Below, in pieces: positions 47,901 to 62,900 of a DNA stretch of 64,000 nucleotides; the first letter of the stretch is position 1, and every line of letters begins with the position of its first letter. Position numbers and translations under genes: made by a program. The notes below the pieces were generated by a model. It saw nothing but the letters and a program-made list of their open reading frames with translations. It was not told where the DNA came from and ran no database searches. The DNA is from Anisodus tanguticus (Eukaryota; Streptophyta; Magnoliopsida; Solanales; Solanaceae): positions 12,061,001 to 12,125,000 of the forward strand of contig CM067552.1 of the NCBI GenBank assembly GCA_034509755.1. Direction: 5' to 3'.

Positions 47901-50900
47901 AGAGACTCAACACTTAACAAGATGTGAAATAGGACTTATCAACACCATTAATTAAACTGATATTAAATAGGTCAACTGATCTTTTAATCAAGCAAAGTAA
48001 ATACGCTATATCAATTAGTTAACTAAGATGATCTAACATACAACTACATGATTGTGCTAACCATTATCACAACATACAAACCATAACTTAAACCAACTAA
48101 CAAACACACAAGCACATAAAATCGCGAAAAAGGAAGTAGAATTAGCTTTTCTTGGTCGGGGATGGAGTTTGAGGAATCCTTTGAGCTCCTTAGCAACCCA
48201 CAAAAAGCAAGCAAAATTTTAGAAAATAAAACTAATTTTCCTCTAAATAAAACTAAGAGCATATATTAACGCATATCAAGTCCTATTTTTACTCGTATAC
48301 TAGTAAACAAAAGGGGAAGGGAAAAGGATCATGCTTATAGGAACAAGAAAAAGTAATTTTGAAATCTTAAATCAAATCTCATAAATTTGAAACATTCTTA
48401 CTTCAAAAACCAAGCTTTGCAAGTTAATGGCCTTACACGAAGTAACAAGTGAAGACACATGCAAATATCACATTTTATATTTACTTAATCCTTATATAAA
48501 GCAACTTACTCATTTACTTAAGCAAAAATCAAGAACATACAGGTGTAAAATCAATTTCATGAAAAAGCAATCCACACATCCGATTACAACATCAACTCGT
48601 TCGAACTCAATTAAAAGCAAAAGAGTTAAATCTACCATTTACCTAGCTCATTAGTCATCAACCATAGTCCATTAGCTAAACCTCAACATTTGTTATATTT
48701 GAACTCCCATCTTTTATAAATTAGAACTAAAGACTTGTGTGGATTATCCGAGAAACTAATCCCATTTAGTTTATAGGTGTTAGCAGAGTTAACACATCAC
48801 CCTCTATACTATCATACTAACAGATTAACTAACATCACACAAAGGTACTTAGTTAACAGAGACTCAACACTTAACAAGATGTGAAATAGGACTTATCAAC
48901 ACCATTAATTAAACCGATATTAAATAGGTCAACTGATCTTTTAATCAAGCAAAGTAAATACGCTATATCAATTAGTTAACTAAGATGATCTAACATACAA
49001 CTACATGATTGTGCTAACCATTATCACAACATACAAACCATAACTTAAACCAACTAACAAACACACAAGCACATAAAATCGCAGAAAAAGGAAGTAGAAT
49101 TAGCTTTTCTTGGTCGGGGATGGAGTTTGAGGAATCCTTTGAGCTCCTTAGCAACCCACAAAAAGCAAGCAAAATTTTAGAAAATAAAACTAATTTTCCT
49201 CTAAATAAAACTAAGAGCATATATTAACGCATATCAAGTCCTATTTTTACTCAGATACTAGTAAACAAAAGGGGAAGGGAAAAGGATCATGCTTATAGGA
49301 ACAAGAAAAAGTAATTTTGAAATCTTAAATCAAATCTCATAAATTTGAAACATTCTTACTTCAAAAACCAAGCTTTGCAAGTTAATGGCCTTACACAGAA
49401 GTAACAAGTGAAGACACATGCAAATATCACATTTTATATTTACTTAATCCTTATATAAAGCAACTTACTCATTTACTTAAGCAAAAATCAAGAACATACA
49501 GTGTAAAATCAATTTCATGAAAAAGCAATCCACACATCTGATTACAACATCAACTCTGTTCGAAACTCAATTAAAAGCAAAAGAGTTAAATCTACCATTT
49601 ACCTAGCTCATTAGTCATCAACCATAGTCCATTAGCTAAACCTCAACATTTGTTATATTTGAACTCCCATCTTTTATAAATTAGAACTAAAGACTTGTGT
49701 GGATTATCCGAGAAACTAATCCCATTTAGTTTATAGGTGTTAGCAGAGTTAACACATCACCCTCTATACTATCATACTAACAGATTAACTAACATCACAC
49801 AAAGGTACTTAGTTAACAGGAGACTCAACACTTAACAGTATGTGAAATAGGACTTATCAACACCATTAATTAAACTGATATTAAATAGGTCAACTGATCT
49901 TTTAATCAAGCAAAGTAAATACGCTATATCAATTAGTTAACTAAGATGATCTAACATACAACTACATGATTGTGCTAACCATTATCACAACATACAAACC
50001 ATAACTTAAACCAACTAACAAACACACAAGCACATAAAATCGCAGAAAAAGGAAGTAGAATTAGCTTTTCTTGGTCGGGGATGGAGTTTGAGGAATCCTT
50101 TGAGCTCCTTAGCAACCCACAAAAAGCAAGCAAAATTTTAGAAAATAAAACTAATTTTCCTCTAAATAAAACTAAGAGCATATATTAACGCATATCAAGT
50201 CCTATTTTTACTCAGATACTAGTAAACAAAAGGGGAAGGGAAAAGGATCATGCTTATAGGAACAAGAAAAAGTAATTTTGAAATCTTAAATCAAATCTCA
50301 TAAATTTGAAACATTCTTACTTCAAAAACCAAGCTTTGCAAGTTAATGGCCTTACACGAAGTAACAAGTGAAGACACATGCAAATATCACATTTTATATT
50401 TACTTAATCCTTATATAAAGCAACTTACTCATTTACTTAAGCAAAAATCAAGAACATACAGGTAAAATCAATTTCATGAAAAAGCAATCCACACATCCGA
50501 TTACAACATCAACTCTGTTCGAACTCAATTAAAAGCAAAAGAGTTAAATCTACCATTTACCTAGCTCATTAGTCATCAACCATAGTCCATTAGCTAAACC
50601 TCAACATTTGTTATATTTGAACTCCCATCTTTTATAAATTAGAACTAAAGACTTGTGTGGATTATCCGAGAAACTAATCCCATTTAGTTTATAGGTGTTA
50701 GCAGAGTTAACACATCACCCTCTATACTATCATACTAACAGATTAACTAACATCACACAAAGGTACTTAGTTAACAGGAGACTCAACACTTAACAAGATG
50801 TGAAATAGGACTTATCAACACCATTAATTAAACTGATATTAAATAGGTCAACTGATCTTTTAATCAAGCAAAGTAAATACGCTATATCAATTAGTTAACT

Positions 50901-53900
50901 AAGATGATCTAACATACAACTACATGATTGTGCTAACCATTATCACAACATACAAACCATAACTTAAACCAACTAACAAACACACAAGCACATAAAATCG
51001 CGAAAAAAGAAGTAGAATTAGCTTTTCTTGGTCGGGGATGGAGTTTGAGGAATCCTTTGAGCTCCTTAGCAACCCACAAAAAGCAAGCAAAATTTTAGAA
51101 AATAAAACTAATTTTCCTCTAAATAAAACTAAGAGCATATATTAACGCATATCAAGTCCTATTTTTACTCGAGATACTAGTAAACAAAAGGGGAAGGGAA
51201 AAGGATCATGCTTATAGGAACAAGAAAAAGTAATTTTGAAATCTTAAATCAAATCTCATAAATTTGAAACATTCTTACTTCAAAAACCAAGCTTTGCAAG
51301 TTAATGGCCTTACACGAAGTAACAAGTGAAGACACATGCAAATATCACATTTTATATTTACTTAATCCTTATATAAAGCAACTTACTCATTTACTTAAGC
51401 AAAAATCAAGAACATACAGGTGTAAAATCAATTTCATGAAAAAGCAATCCACACATCCGATTACAACATCAACTCTTTCGGAACTCAATTAAAAGCAAAA
51501 GAGTTAAATCTACCATTTACCTAGCTCATTAGTCATCAACCATAGTCCATTAGCTAAACCTCAACATTTGTTATATTTGAACTCCCATCTTTTATAAATT
51601 AGAACTAAAGACTTGTGTGGATTATCCGAGAAACTAATCCCATTTAGTTTATAGGTGTTAGCAGAGTTAACACATCACCCTCTATACTATCATACTAACA
51701 GATTAACTAACATCACACAAAGGTACTTAGTTAACAGAGACTCAACACTTAACAAGATGTGAAATAGGACTTATCAACACCATTAATTAAACTGATATTA
51801 AATAGGTCAACTGATCTTTTAATCAAGCAAAGTAAATACGCTATATCAATTAGTTAACTAAGATGATCTAACATACAACTACATGATTGTGCTAACCATT
51901 ATCACAACATACAAACCATAACTTAAACCAACTAACAAACACACAAGCACATAAAATCGCAGAAAAAAAGAAGTAGAATTAGCTTTTCTTGGTCGGGGAT
52001 GGAGTTTGAGGAATCCTTTGAGCTCCTTAGCAACCCACAAAAAGCAAGCAAAATTTTAGAAAATAAAACTAATTTTCCTCTAAATAAAACTAAGAGCATA
52101 TATTAACGCATATCAAGTCCTATTTTTACTCAGATACTAGTAAACAAAAGGGGAAGGGAAAAGGATCATGCTTATAGGAACAAGAAAAAGTAATTTTGAA
52201 ATCTTAAATCAAATCTCATAAATTTGAAACATTCTTACTTCAAAAACCAAGCTTTGCAAGTTAATGGCCTTACACGAAGTAACAAGTGAAGACACATGCA
52301 AATATCACATTTTATATTTACTTAATCCTTATATAAAGCAACTTACTCATTTACTTAAGCAAAAATCAAGAACATACAGTGTAAAATCAATTTCATGAAA
52401 AAGCAATCCACACATCCGATTACAACATCAACTCTGTTCGAACTCAATTAAAAGCAAAAGAGTTAAATCTACCATTTACCTAGCTCATTAGTCATCAACC
52501 ATAGTCCATTAGCTAAACCTCAACATTTGTTATATTTGAACTCCCATCTTTTATAAATTAGAACTAAAGACTTGTGTGGATTATCCGAGAAACTAATCCC
52601 ATTTAGTTTATAGGTGTTAGCAGAGTTAACACATCACCCTCTATACTATCATACTAACAGATTAACTAACATCACACAAAGGTACTTAGTTAACAGAGAC
52701 TCAACACTTAACAAGTATGTGAAATAGGACTTATCAACACCATTAATTAAACTGATATTAAATAGGTCAACTGATCTTTTAATCAAGCAAAGTAAATACG
52801 CTATATCAATTAGTTAACTAAGATGATCTAACATACAACTACATGATTGTGCTAACCATTATCACAACATACAAACCATAACTTAAACCAACTAACAAAC
52901 ACACAAGCACATAAAATCGCAGAAAAAAGGAAGTAGAATTAGCTTTTCTTGGTCGGGGATGGAGTTTGAGGAATCCTTTGAGCTCCTTAGCAACCCACAA
53001 AAAGCAAGCAAAATTTTAGAAAATAAAACTAATTTTCCTCTAAATAAAACTAAGAGCATATATTAACGCATATCAAGTCCTATTTTTACTCAGATACTAG
53101 TAAACAAAAGGGGAAGGGAAAAGGATCATGCTTATAGGAACAAGAAAAAGTAATTTTGAAATCTTAAATCAAATCTCATAAATTTGAAACATTCTTACTT
53201 CAAAAACCAAGCTTTGCAAGTTAATGGCCTTACACGAAGTAACAAGTGAAGACACATGCAAATATCACATTTTATATTTACTTAATCCTTATATAAAGCA
53301 ACTTACTCATTTACTTAAGCAAAAATCAAGAACATACAGTGTAAAATCAATTTCATGAAAAAGCAATCCACACATCCGATTACAACATCAACTCGTTCGA
53401 ACTCAATTAAAAGCAAAAGAGTTAAATCTACCATTTACCTAGCTCATTAGTCATCAACCATAGTCCATTAGCTAAACCTCAACATTTGTTATATTTGAAC
53501 TCCCATCTTTTATAAATTAGAACTAAAGACTTGTGTGGATTATCCGAGAAACTAATCCCATTTAGTTTATAGGTGTTAGCAGAGTTAACACATCACCCTC
53601 TATACTATCATACTAACAGATTAACTAACATCACACAAAGGTACTTAGTTAACAGGAGACTCAACACTTAACAGTATGTGAAATAGGACTTATCAACACC
53701 ATTAATTAAACTGATATTAAATAGGTCAACTGATCTTTTAATCAAGCAAAGTAAATACGCTATATCAATTAGTTAACTAAGATGATCTAACATACAACTA
53801 CATGATTGTGCTAACCATTATCACAACATACAAACCATAACTTAAACCAACTAACAAACACACAAGCACATAAAATCGCAGAAAAAGGAAGTAGAATTAG

Positions 53901-56900
53901 CTTTTCTTGGTCGGGGATGGAGTTTGAGGAATCCTTTGAGCTCCTTAGCAACCCACAAAAAGCAAGCAAAATTTTAGAAAATAAAACTAATTTTCCTCTA
54001 AATAAAACTAAGAGCATATATTAACGCATATCAAGTCCTATTTTTACTCGTATACTAGTAAACAAAAGGGGAAGGGAAAAGGATCATGCTTATAGGAACA
54101 AGAAAAAGTAATTTTGAAATCTTAAATCAAATCTCATAAATTTGAAACATTCTTACTTCAAAAACCAAGCTTTGCAAGTTAATGGCCTTACACGAAGTAA
54201 CAAGTGAAGACACATGCAAATATCACATTTTATATTTACTTAATCCTTATATAAAGCAACTTACTCATTTACTTAAGCAAAAATCAAGAACATACAGGTA
54301 AAATCAATTTCATGAAAAAGCAATCCACACATCCGATTACAACATCAACTCTGTTCGAACTCAATTAAAAGCAAAAGAGTTAAATCTACCATTTACCTAG
54401 CTCATTAGTCATCAACCATAGTCCATTAGCTAAACCTCAACATTTGTTATATTTGAACTCCCATCTTTTATAAATTAGAACTAAAGACTTGTGTGGATTA
54501 TCCGAGAAACTAATCCCATTTAGTTTATAGGTGTTAGCAGAGTTAACACATCACCCTCTATACTATCATACTAACAGATTAACTAACATCACACAAAGGT
54601 ACTTAGTTAACAGGAGACTCAACACTTAACAAGATGTGAAATAGGACTTATCAACACCATTAATTAAACTGATATTAAATAGGTCAACTGATCTTTTAAT
54701 CAAGCAAAGTAAATACGCTATATCAATTAGTTAACTAAGATGATCTAACATACAACTACATGATTGTGCTAACCATTATCACAACATACAAACCATAACT
54801 TAAACCAACTAACAAACACACAAGCACATAAAATCGCAGAAAAAAAGGAAGTAGAATTAGCTTTTCTTGGTCGGGGATGGAGTTTGAGGAATCCTTTGAG
54901 CTCCTTAGCAACCCACAAAAAGCAAGCAAAATTTTAGAAAATAAAACTAATTTTCCTCTAAATAAAACTAAGAGCATATATTAACGCATATCAAGTCCTA
55001 TTTTTACTCAGATACTAGTAAACAAAAGGGGAAGGGAAAAGGATCATGCTTATAGGAACAAGAAAAAGTAATTTTGAAATCTTAAATCAAATCTCATAAA
55101 TTTGAAACATTCTTACTTCAAAAACCAAGCTTTGCAAGTTAATGGCCTTACACGAAGTAACAAGTGAAGACACATGCAAATATCACATTTTATATTTACT
55201 TAATCCTTATATAAAGCAACTTACTCATTTACTTAAGCAAAAATCAAGAACATACAAAGTGTAAAATCAATTTCATGAAAAAGCAATCCACACATCGATT
55301 ACAACATCAACTCGTTCGAACTCAATTAAAAGCAAAAGAGTTAAATCTACCATTTACCTAGCTCATTAGTCATCAACCATAGTCCATTAGCTAAACCTCA
55401 ACATTTGTTATATTTGAACTCCCATCTTTTATAAATTAGAACTAAAGACTTGTGTGGATTATCCGAGAAACTAATCCCATTTAGTTTATAGGTGTTAGCA
55501 GAGTTAACACATCACCCTCTATACTATCATACTAACAGATTAACTAACATCACACAAAGGTACTTAGTTAACAGGAGACTCAACACTTAACGTATGTGAA
55601 ATAGGACTTATCAACACCATTAATTAAACTGATATTAAATAGGTCAACTGATCTTTTAATCAAGCAAAGTAAATACGCTATATCAATTAGTTAACTAAGA
55701 TGATCTAACATACAACTACATGATTGTGCTAACCATTATCACAACATACAAACCATAACTTAAACCAACTAACAAACACACAAGCACATAAAATCGCAGA
55801 AAAAGGAAGTAGAATTAGCTTTTCTTGGTCGGGGATGGAGTTTGAGGAATCCTTTGAGCTCCTTAGCAACCCACAAAAAGCAAGCAAAATTTTAGAAAAT
55901 AAAACTAATTTTCCTCTAAATAAAACTAAGAGCATATATTAACGCATATCAAGTCCTATTTTTACTCAGATACTAGTAAACAAAAGGGGAAGGGAAAAGG
56001 ATCATGCTTATAGGAACAAGAAAAAGTAATTTTGAAATCTTAAATCAAATCTCATAAATTTGAAACATTCTTACTTCAAAAACCAAGCTTTGCAAGTTAA
56101 TGGCCTTACACAGAAGTAACAAGTGAAGACACATGCAAATATCACATTTTATATTTACTTAATCCTTATATAAAGCAACTTACTCATTTACTTAAGCAAA
56201 AATCAAGAACATACAGGGTAAAATCAATTTCATGAAAAAGCAATCCACACATCTGATTACAACATCAACTCTGTTCTGAACTCAATTAAAAGCAAAAGAG
56301 TTAAATCTACCATTTACCTAGCTCATTAGTCATCAACCATAGTCCATTAGCTAAACCTCAACATTTGTTATATTTGAACTCCCATCTTTTATAAATTAGA
56401 ACTAAAGACTTGTGTGGATTATCCGAGAAACTAATCCCATTTAGTTTATAGGTGTTAGCAGAGTTAACACATCACCCTCTATACTATCATACTAACAGAT
56501 TAACTAACATCACACAAAGGTACTTAGTTAACAGGAGACTCAACACTTAACAGTATGTGAAATAGGACTTATCAACACCATTAATTAAACTGATATTAAA
56601 TAGGTCAACTGATCTTTTAATCAAGCAAAGTAAATACGCTATATCAATTAGTTAACTAAGATGATCTAACATACAACTACATGATTGTGCTAACCATTAT
56701 CACAACATACAAACCATAACTTAAACCAACTAACAAACACACAAGCACATAAAATCGCAGAAAAAAAGGAAGTAGAATTAGCTTTTCTTGGTCGGGGATG
56801 GAGTTTGAGGAATCCTTTGAGCTCCTTAGCAACCCACAAAAAGCAAGCAAAATTTTAGAAAATAAAACTAATTTTCCTCTAAATAAAACTAAGAGCATAT

Positions 56901-59900
56901 ATTAACGCATATCAAGTCCTATTTTTACTCAGATACTAGTAAACAAAAGGGGAAGGGAAAAGGATCATGCTTATAGGAACAAGAAAAAGTAATTTTGAAA
57001 TCTTAAATCAAATCTCATAAATTTGAAACATTCTTACTTCAAAAACCAAGCTTTGCAAGTTAATGGCCTTACACGAAGTAACAAGTGAAGACACATGCAA
57101 ATATCACATTTTATATTTACTTAATCCTTATATAAAGCAACTTACTCATTTACTTAAGCAAAAATCAAGAACATACAGTGTAAAATCAATTTCATGAAAA
57201 AGCAATCCACACATCTGATTACAACATCAACTCTGTTCGGAACTCAATTAAAAGCAAAAGAGTTAAATCTACCATTTACCTAGCTCATTAGTCATCAACC
57301 ATAGTCCATTAGCTAAACCTCAACATTTGTTATATTTGAACTCCCATCTTTTATAAATTAGAACTAAAGACTTGTGTGGATTATCCGAGAAACTAATCCC
57401 ATTTAGTTTATAGGTGTTAGCGAGTTTAACACATCACCCTCTATACTATCATACTAACAGATTAACTAACATCACACAAAGGTACTTAGTTAACAGGAGA
57501 CTCAACACTTAACAAGATATGTGAAATAGGACTTATCAACACCATTAATTAAACTGATATTAAATAGGTCAACTGATCTTTTAATCAAGCAAAGTAAATA
57601 CGCTATATCAATTAGTTAACTAAGATGATCTAACATACAACTACATGATTGTGCTAACCATTATCACAACATACAAACCATAACTTAAACCAACTAACAA
57701 ACACACAAGCACATAAAATCGCGAGAAAAAGGAAGTAGAATTAGCTTTTCTTGGTCGGGGATGGAGTTTGAGGAATCCTTTGAGCTCCTTAGCAACCCAC
57801 AAAAAGCAAGCAAAATTTTAGAAAATAAAACTAATTTTCCTCTAAATAAAACTAAGATCATATATTAACGCATATCAAGTCCTATTTTTACTCATATACT
57901 AGTAAACAAAAGGGGAAGGGAAAAGGATCATGCTTATAGGAACAAGAAAAAGTAATTTTGAAATCTTAAATCAAATCTCATAAATTTGAAACATTCTTAC
58001 TTCAAAAACCAAGCTTTGCAAGTTAATGGCCTTACACGAAGTAACAAGTGAAGACACATGCAAATATCACATTTTATATTTACTTAATCCTTATATAAAG
58101 CAACTTACTCATTTACTTAAGCAAAAATCAAGAACATACGGGTGTAAAATCAATTTCATGAAAAAGCAATCCACACATCTGATTACAACATCAACTCTGT
58201 TCGAACTCAATTAAAAGCAAAAGAGTTAAATCTACCATTTACCTAGCTCATTAGTCATCAACCATAGTCCATTAGCTAAACCTCAACATTTGTTATATTT
58301 GAACTCCCATCTTTTATAAATTAGAACTAAAGACTTGTGTGGATTATCCGAGAAACTAATCCCATTTAGTTTATAGGTGTTAGCAGAGTTAACACATCAC
58401 CCTCTATACTATCATACTAACAGATTAACTAACATCACACAAAGGTACTTAGTTAACAGGAGACTCAACACTTAACAGTATGTGAAATAGGACTTATCAA
58501 CACCATTAATTAAACTGATATTAAATAGGTCAACTGATCTTTTAATCAAGCAAAGTAAATACGCTATATCAATTAGTTAACTAAGATGATCTAACATACA
58601 ACTACATGATTGTGCTAACCATTATCACAACATACAAACCATAACTTAAACCAACTAACAAACACACAAGCACATAAAATCGCAGAAAAAGGAAGTAGAA
58701 TTAGCTTTTCTTGGTCGGGGATGGAGTTTGAGGAATCCTTTGAGCTCCTTAGCAACCCACAAAAAGCAAGCAAAATTTTAGAAAATAAAACTAATTTTCC
58801 TCTAAATAAAACTAAGAGCATATATTAACGCATATCAAGTCCTATTTTTACTCAGATACTAGTAAACAAAAGGGGAAGGGAAAAGGATCATGCTTATAGG
58901 AACAAGAAAAAGTAATTTTGAAATCTTAAATCAAATCTCATAAATTTGAAACATTCTTACTTCAAAAACCAAGCTTTGCAAGTTAATGGCCTTACACAGA
59001 AGTAACAAGTGAAGACACATGCAAATATCACATTTTATATTTACTTAATCCTTATATAAAGCAACTTACTCATTTACTTAAGCAAAAATCAAGAACATAC
59101 AGGGTAAAATCAATTTCATGAAAAAGCAATCCACACATCGATTACAACATCAACTCTGTTCGAACTCAATTAAAAGCAAAAGAGTTAAATCTACCATTTA
59201 CCTAGCTCATTAGTCATCAACCATAGTCCATTAGCTAAACCTCAACATTTGTTATATTTGAACTCCCATCTTTTATAAATTAGAACTAAAGACTTGTGTG
59301 GATTATCCGAGAAACTAATCCCATTTAGTTTATAGGTGTTAGCAGAGTTAACACATCACCCTCTATACTATCATACTAACAGATTAACTAACATCACACA
59401 AAGGTACTTAGTTAACAGGAGACTCAACACTTAACAAAAGTATGTGAAATAGGACTTATCAACACCATTAATTAAACTGATATTAAATAGGTCAACTGAT
59501 CTTTTAATCAAGCAAAGTAAATACGCTATATCAATTAGTTAACTAAGATGATCTAACATACAACTACATGATTGTGCTAACCATTATCACAACATACAAA
59601 CCATAACTTAAACCAACTAACAAACACACAAGCACATAAAATCGCAGAAAAAGGAAGTAGAATTAGCTTTTCTTGGTCGGGGATGGAGTTTGAGGAATCC
59701 TTTGAGCTCCTTAGCAACCCACAAAAAGCAAGCAAAATTTTAGAAAATAAAACTAATTTTCCTCTAAATAAAACTAAGAGCATATATTAACGCATATCAA
59801 GTCCTATTTTTACTCAGATACTAGTAAACAAAAGGGGAAGGGAAAAGGATCATGCTTATAGGAACAAGAAAAAGTAATTTTGAAATCTTAAATCAAATCT

Positions 59901-62900
59901 CATAAATTTGAAACATTCTTACTTCAAAAACCAAGCTTTGCAAGTTAATGGCCTTACACGAAGTAACAAGTGAAGACACATGCAAATATCACATTTTATA
60001 TTTACTTAATCCTTATATAAAGCAACTTACTCATTTACTTAAGCAAAAATCAAGAACATACAGTGTAAAATCAATTTCATGAAAAAGCAATCCACACATC
60101 GATTACAACATCAACTCGTTCGAACTCAATTAAAAGCAAAAGAGTTAAATCTACCATTTACCTAGCTCATTAGTCATCAACCATAGTCCATTAGCTAAAC
60201 CTCAACATTTGTTATATTTGAACTCCCATCTTTTATAAATTAGAACTAAAGACTTGTGTGGATTATCCGAGAAACTAATCCCATTTAGTTTATAGGTGTT
60301 AGCGAGTTAACACATCACCCTCTATACTATCATACTAACAGATTAACTAACATCACACAAAGGTACTTAGTTAACAGGAGACTCAACACTTAACAGTATG
60401 TGAAATAGGACTTATCAACACCATTAATTAAACTGATATTAAATAGGTCAACTGATCTTTTAATCAAGCAAAGTAAATACGCTATATCAATTAGTTAACT
60501 AAGATGATCTAACATACAACTACATGATTGTGCTAACCATTATCACAACATACAAACCATAACTTAAACCAACTAACAAACACACAAGCACATAAAATCG
60601 CAGAAAAAGGAAGTAGAATTAGCTTTTCTTGGTCGGGGATGGAGTTTGAGGAATCCTTTGAGCTCCTTAGCAACCCACAAAAAGCAAGCAAAATTTTAGA
60701 AAATAAAACTAATTTTCCTCTAAATAAAACTAAGAGCATATATTAACGCATATCAAGTCCTATTTTTACTCAGATACTAGTAAACAAAAGGGGAAGGGAA
60801 AAGGATCATGCTTATAGGAACAAGAAAAAGTAATTTTGAAATCTTAAATCAAATCTCATAAATTTGAAACATTCTTACTTCAAAAACCAAGCTTTGCAAG
60901 TTAATGGCCTTACACGAAGTAACAAGTGAAGACACATGCAAATATCACATTTTATATTTACTTAATCCTTATATAAAGCAACTTACTCATTTACTTAAGC
61001 AAAAATCAAGAACATACAGTGTAAAATCAATTTCATGAAAAAGCAATCCACACATCCGATTACAACATCAACTCGTTCGAACTCAATTAAAAGCAAAAGA
61101 GTTAAATCTACCATTTACCTAGCTCATTAGTCATCAACCATAGTCCATTAGCTAAACCTCAACATTTGTTATATTTGAACTCCCATCTTTTATAAATTAG
61201 AACTAAAGACTTGTGTGGATTATCCGAGAAACTAATCCCATTTAGTTTATAGGTGTTAGCGAGTTAACACATCACCCTCTATACTATCATACTAACAGAT
61301 TAACTAACATCACACAAAGGTACTTAGTTAACAGAGACTCAACACTTAACAAGATGTGAAATAGGACTTATCAACACCATTAATTAAACTGATATTAAAT
61401 AGGTCAACTGATCTTTTAATCAAGCAAAGTAAATACGCTATATCAATTAGTTAACTAAGATGATCTAACATACAACTACATGATTGTGCTAACCATTATC
61501 ACAACATACAAACCATAACTTAAACCAACTAACAAACACACAAGCACATAAAATCGCAGAAAAAAAGTAGAATTAGCTTTTCTTGGTCGGGGATGGAGTT
61601 TGAGGAATCCTTTGAGCTCCTTAGCAACCCACAAAAAGCAAGCAAAATTTTAGAAAATAAAACTAATTTTCCTCTAAATAAAACTAAGAGCATATATTAA
61701 CGCATATCAAGTCCTATTTTTACTCAGATACTAGTAAACAAAAGGGGAAGGGAAAAGGATCATGCTTATAGGAACAAGAAAAAGTAATTTTGAAATCTTA
61801 AATCAAATCTCATAAATTTGAAACATTCTTACTTCAAAAACCAAGCTTTGCAAGTTAATGGCCTTACACAGAAGTAACAAGTGAAGACACATGCAAATAT
61901 CACATTTTATATTTACTTAATCCTTATATAAAGCAACTTACTCATTTACTTAAGCAAAAATCAAGAACATACAGTGTAAAATCAATTTCATGAAAAAGCA
62001 ATCCACACATCTGATTACAACATCAACTCTGTTCGGAACTCAATTAAAAGCAAAAGAGTTAAATCTACCATTTACCTAGCTCATTAGTCATCAACCATAG
62101 TCCATTAGCTAAACCTCAACATTTGTTATATTTGAACTCCCATCTTTTATAAATTAGAACTAAAGACTTGTGTGGATTATCCGAGAAACTAATCCCATTT
62201 AGTTTATAGGTGTTAGCGAGTTAACAACACATCACCCTCTATACTATCATACTAACAGATTAACTAACATCACACAAAGGTACTTAGTTAACAGGAGACT
62301 CAACACTTAACAAGATATGTGAAATAGGACTTATCAACACCATTAATTAAACTGATATTAAATAGGTCAACTGATCTTTTAATCAAGCAAAGTAAATACG
62401 CTATATCAATTAGTTAACTAAGATGATCTAACATACAACTACATGATTGTGCTAACCATTATCACAACATACAAACCATAACTTAAACCAACTAACAAAC
62501 ACACAAGCACATAAAATCGCGAAAAAAAGGAAGTAGAATTAGCTTTTCTTGGTCGGGGATGGAGTTTGAGGAATCCTTTGAGCTCCTTAGCAACCCACAA
62601 AAAGCAAGCAAAATTTTAGAAAATAAAACTAATTTTCCTCTAAATAAAACTAAGAGCATATATTAACGCATATCAAGTCCTATTTTTACTCAGATACTAG
62701 TAAACAAAAGGGGAAGGGAAAAGGATCATGCTTATAGGAACAAGAAAAAGTAATTTTGAAATCTTAAATCAAATCTCATAAATTTGAAACATTCTTACTT
62801 CAAAAACCAAGCTTTGCAAGTTAATGGCCTTACACGAAGTAACAAGTGAAGACACATGCAAATATCACATTTTATATTTACTTAATCCTTATATAAAGCA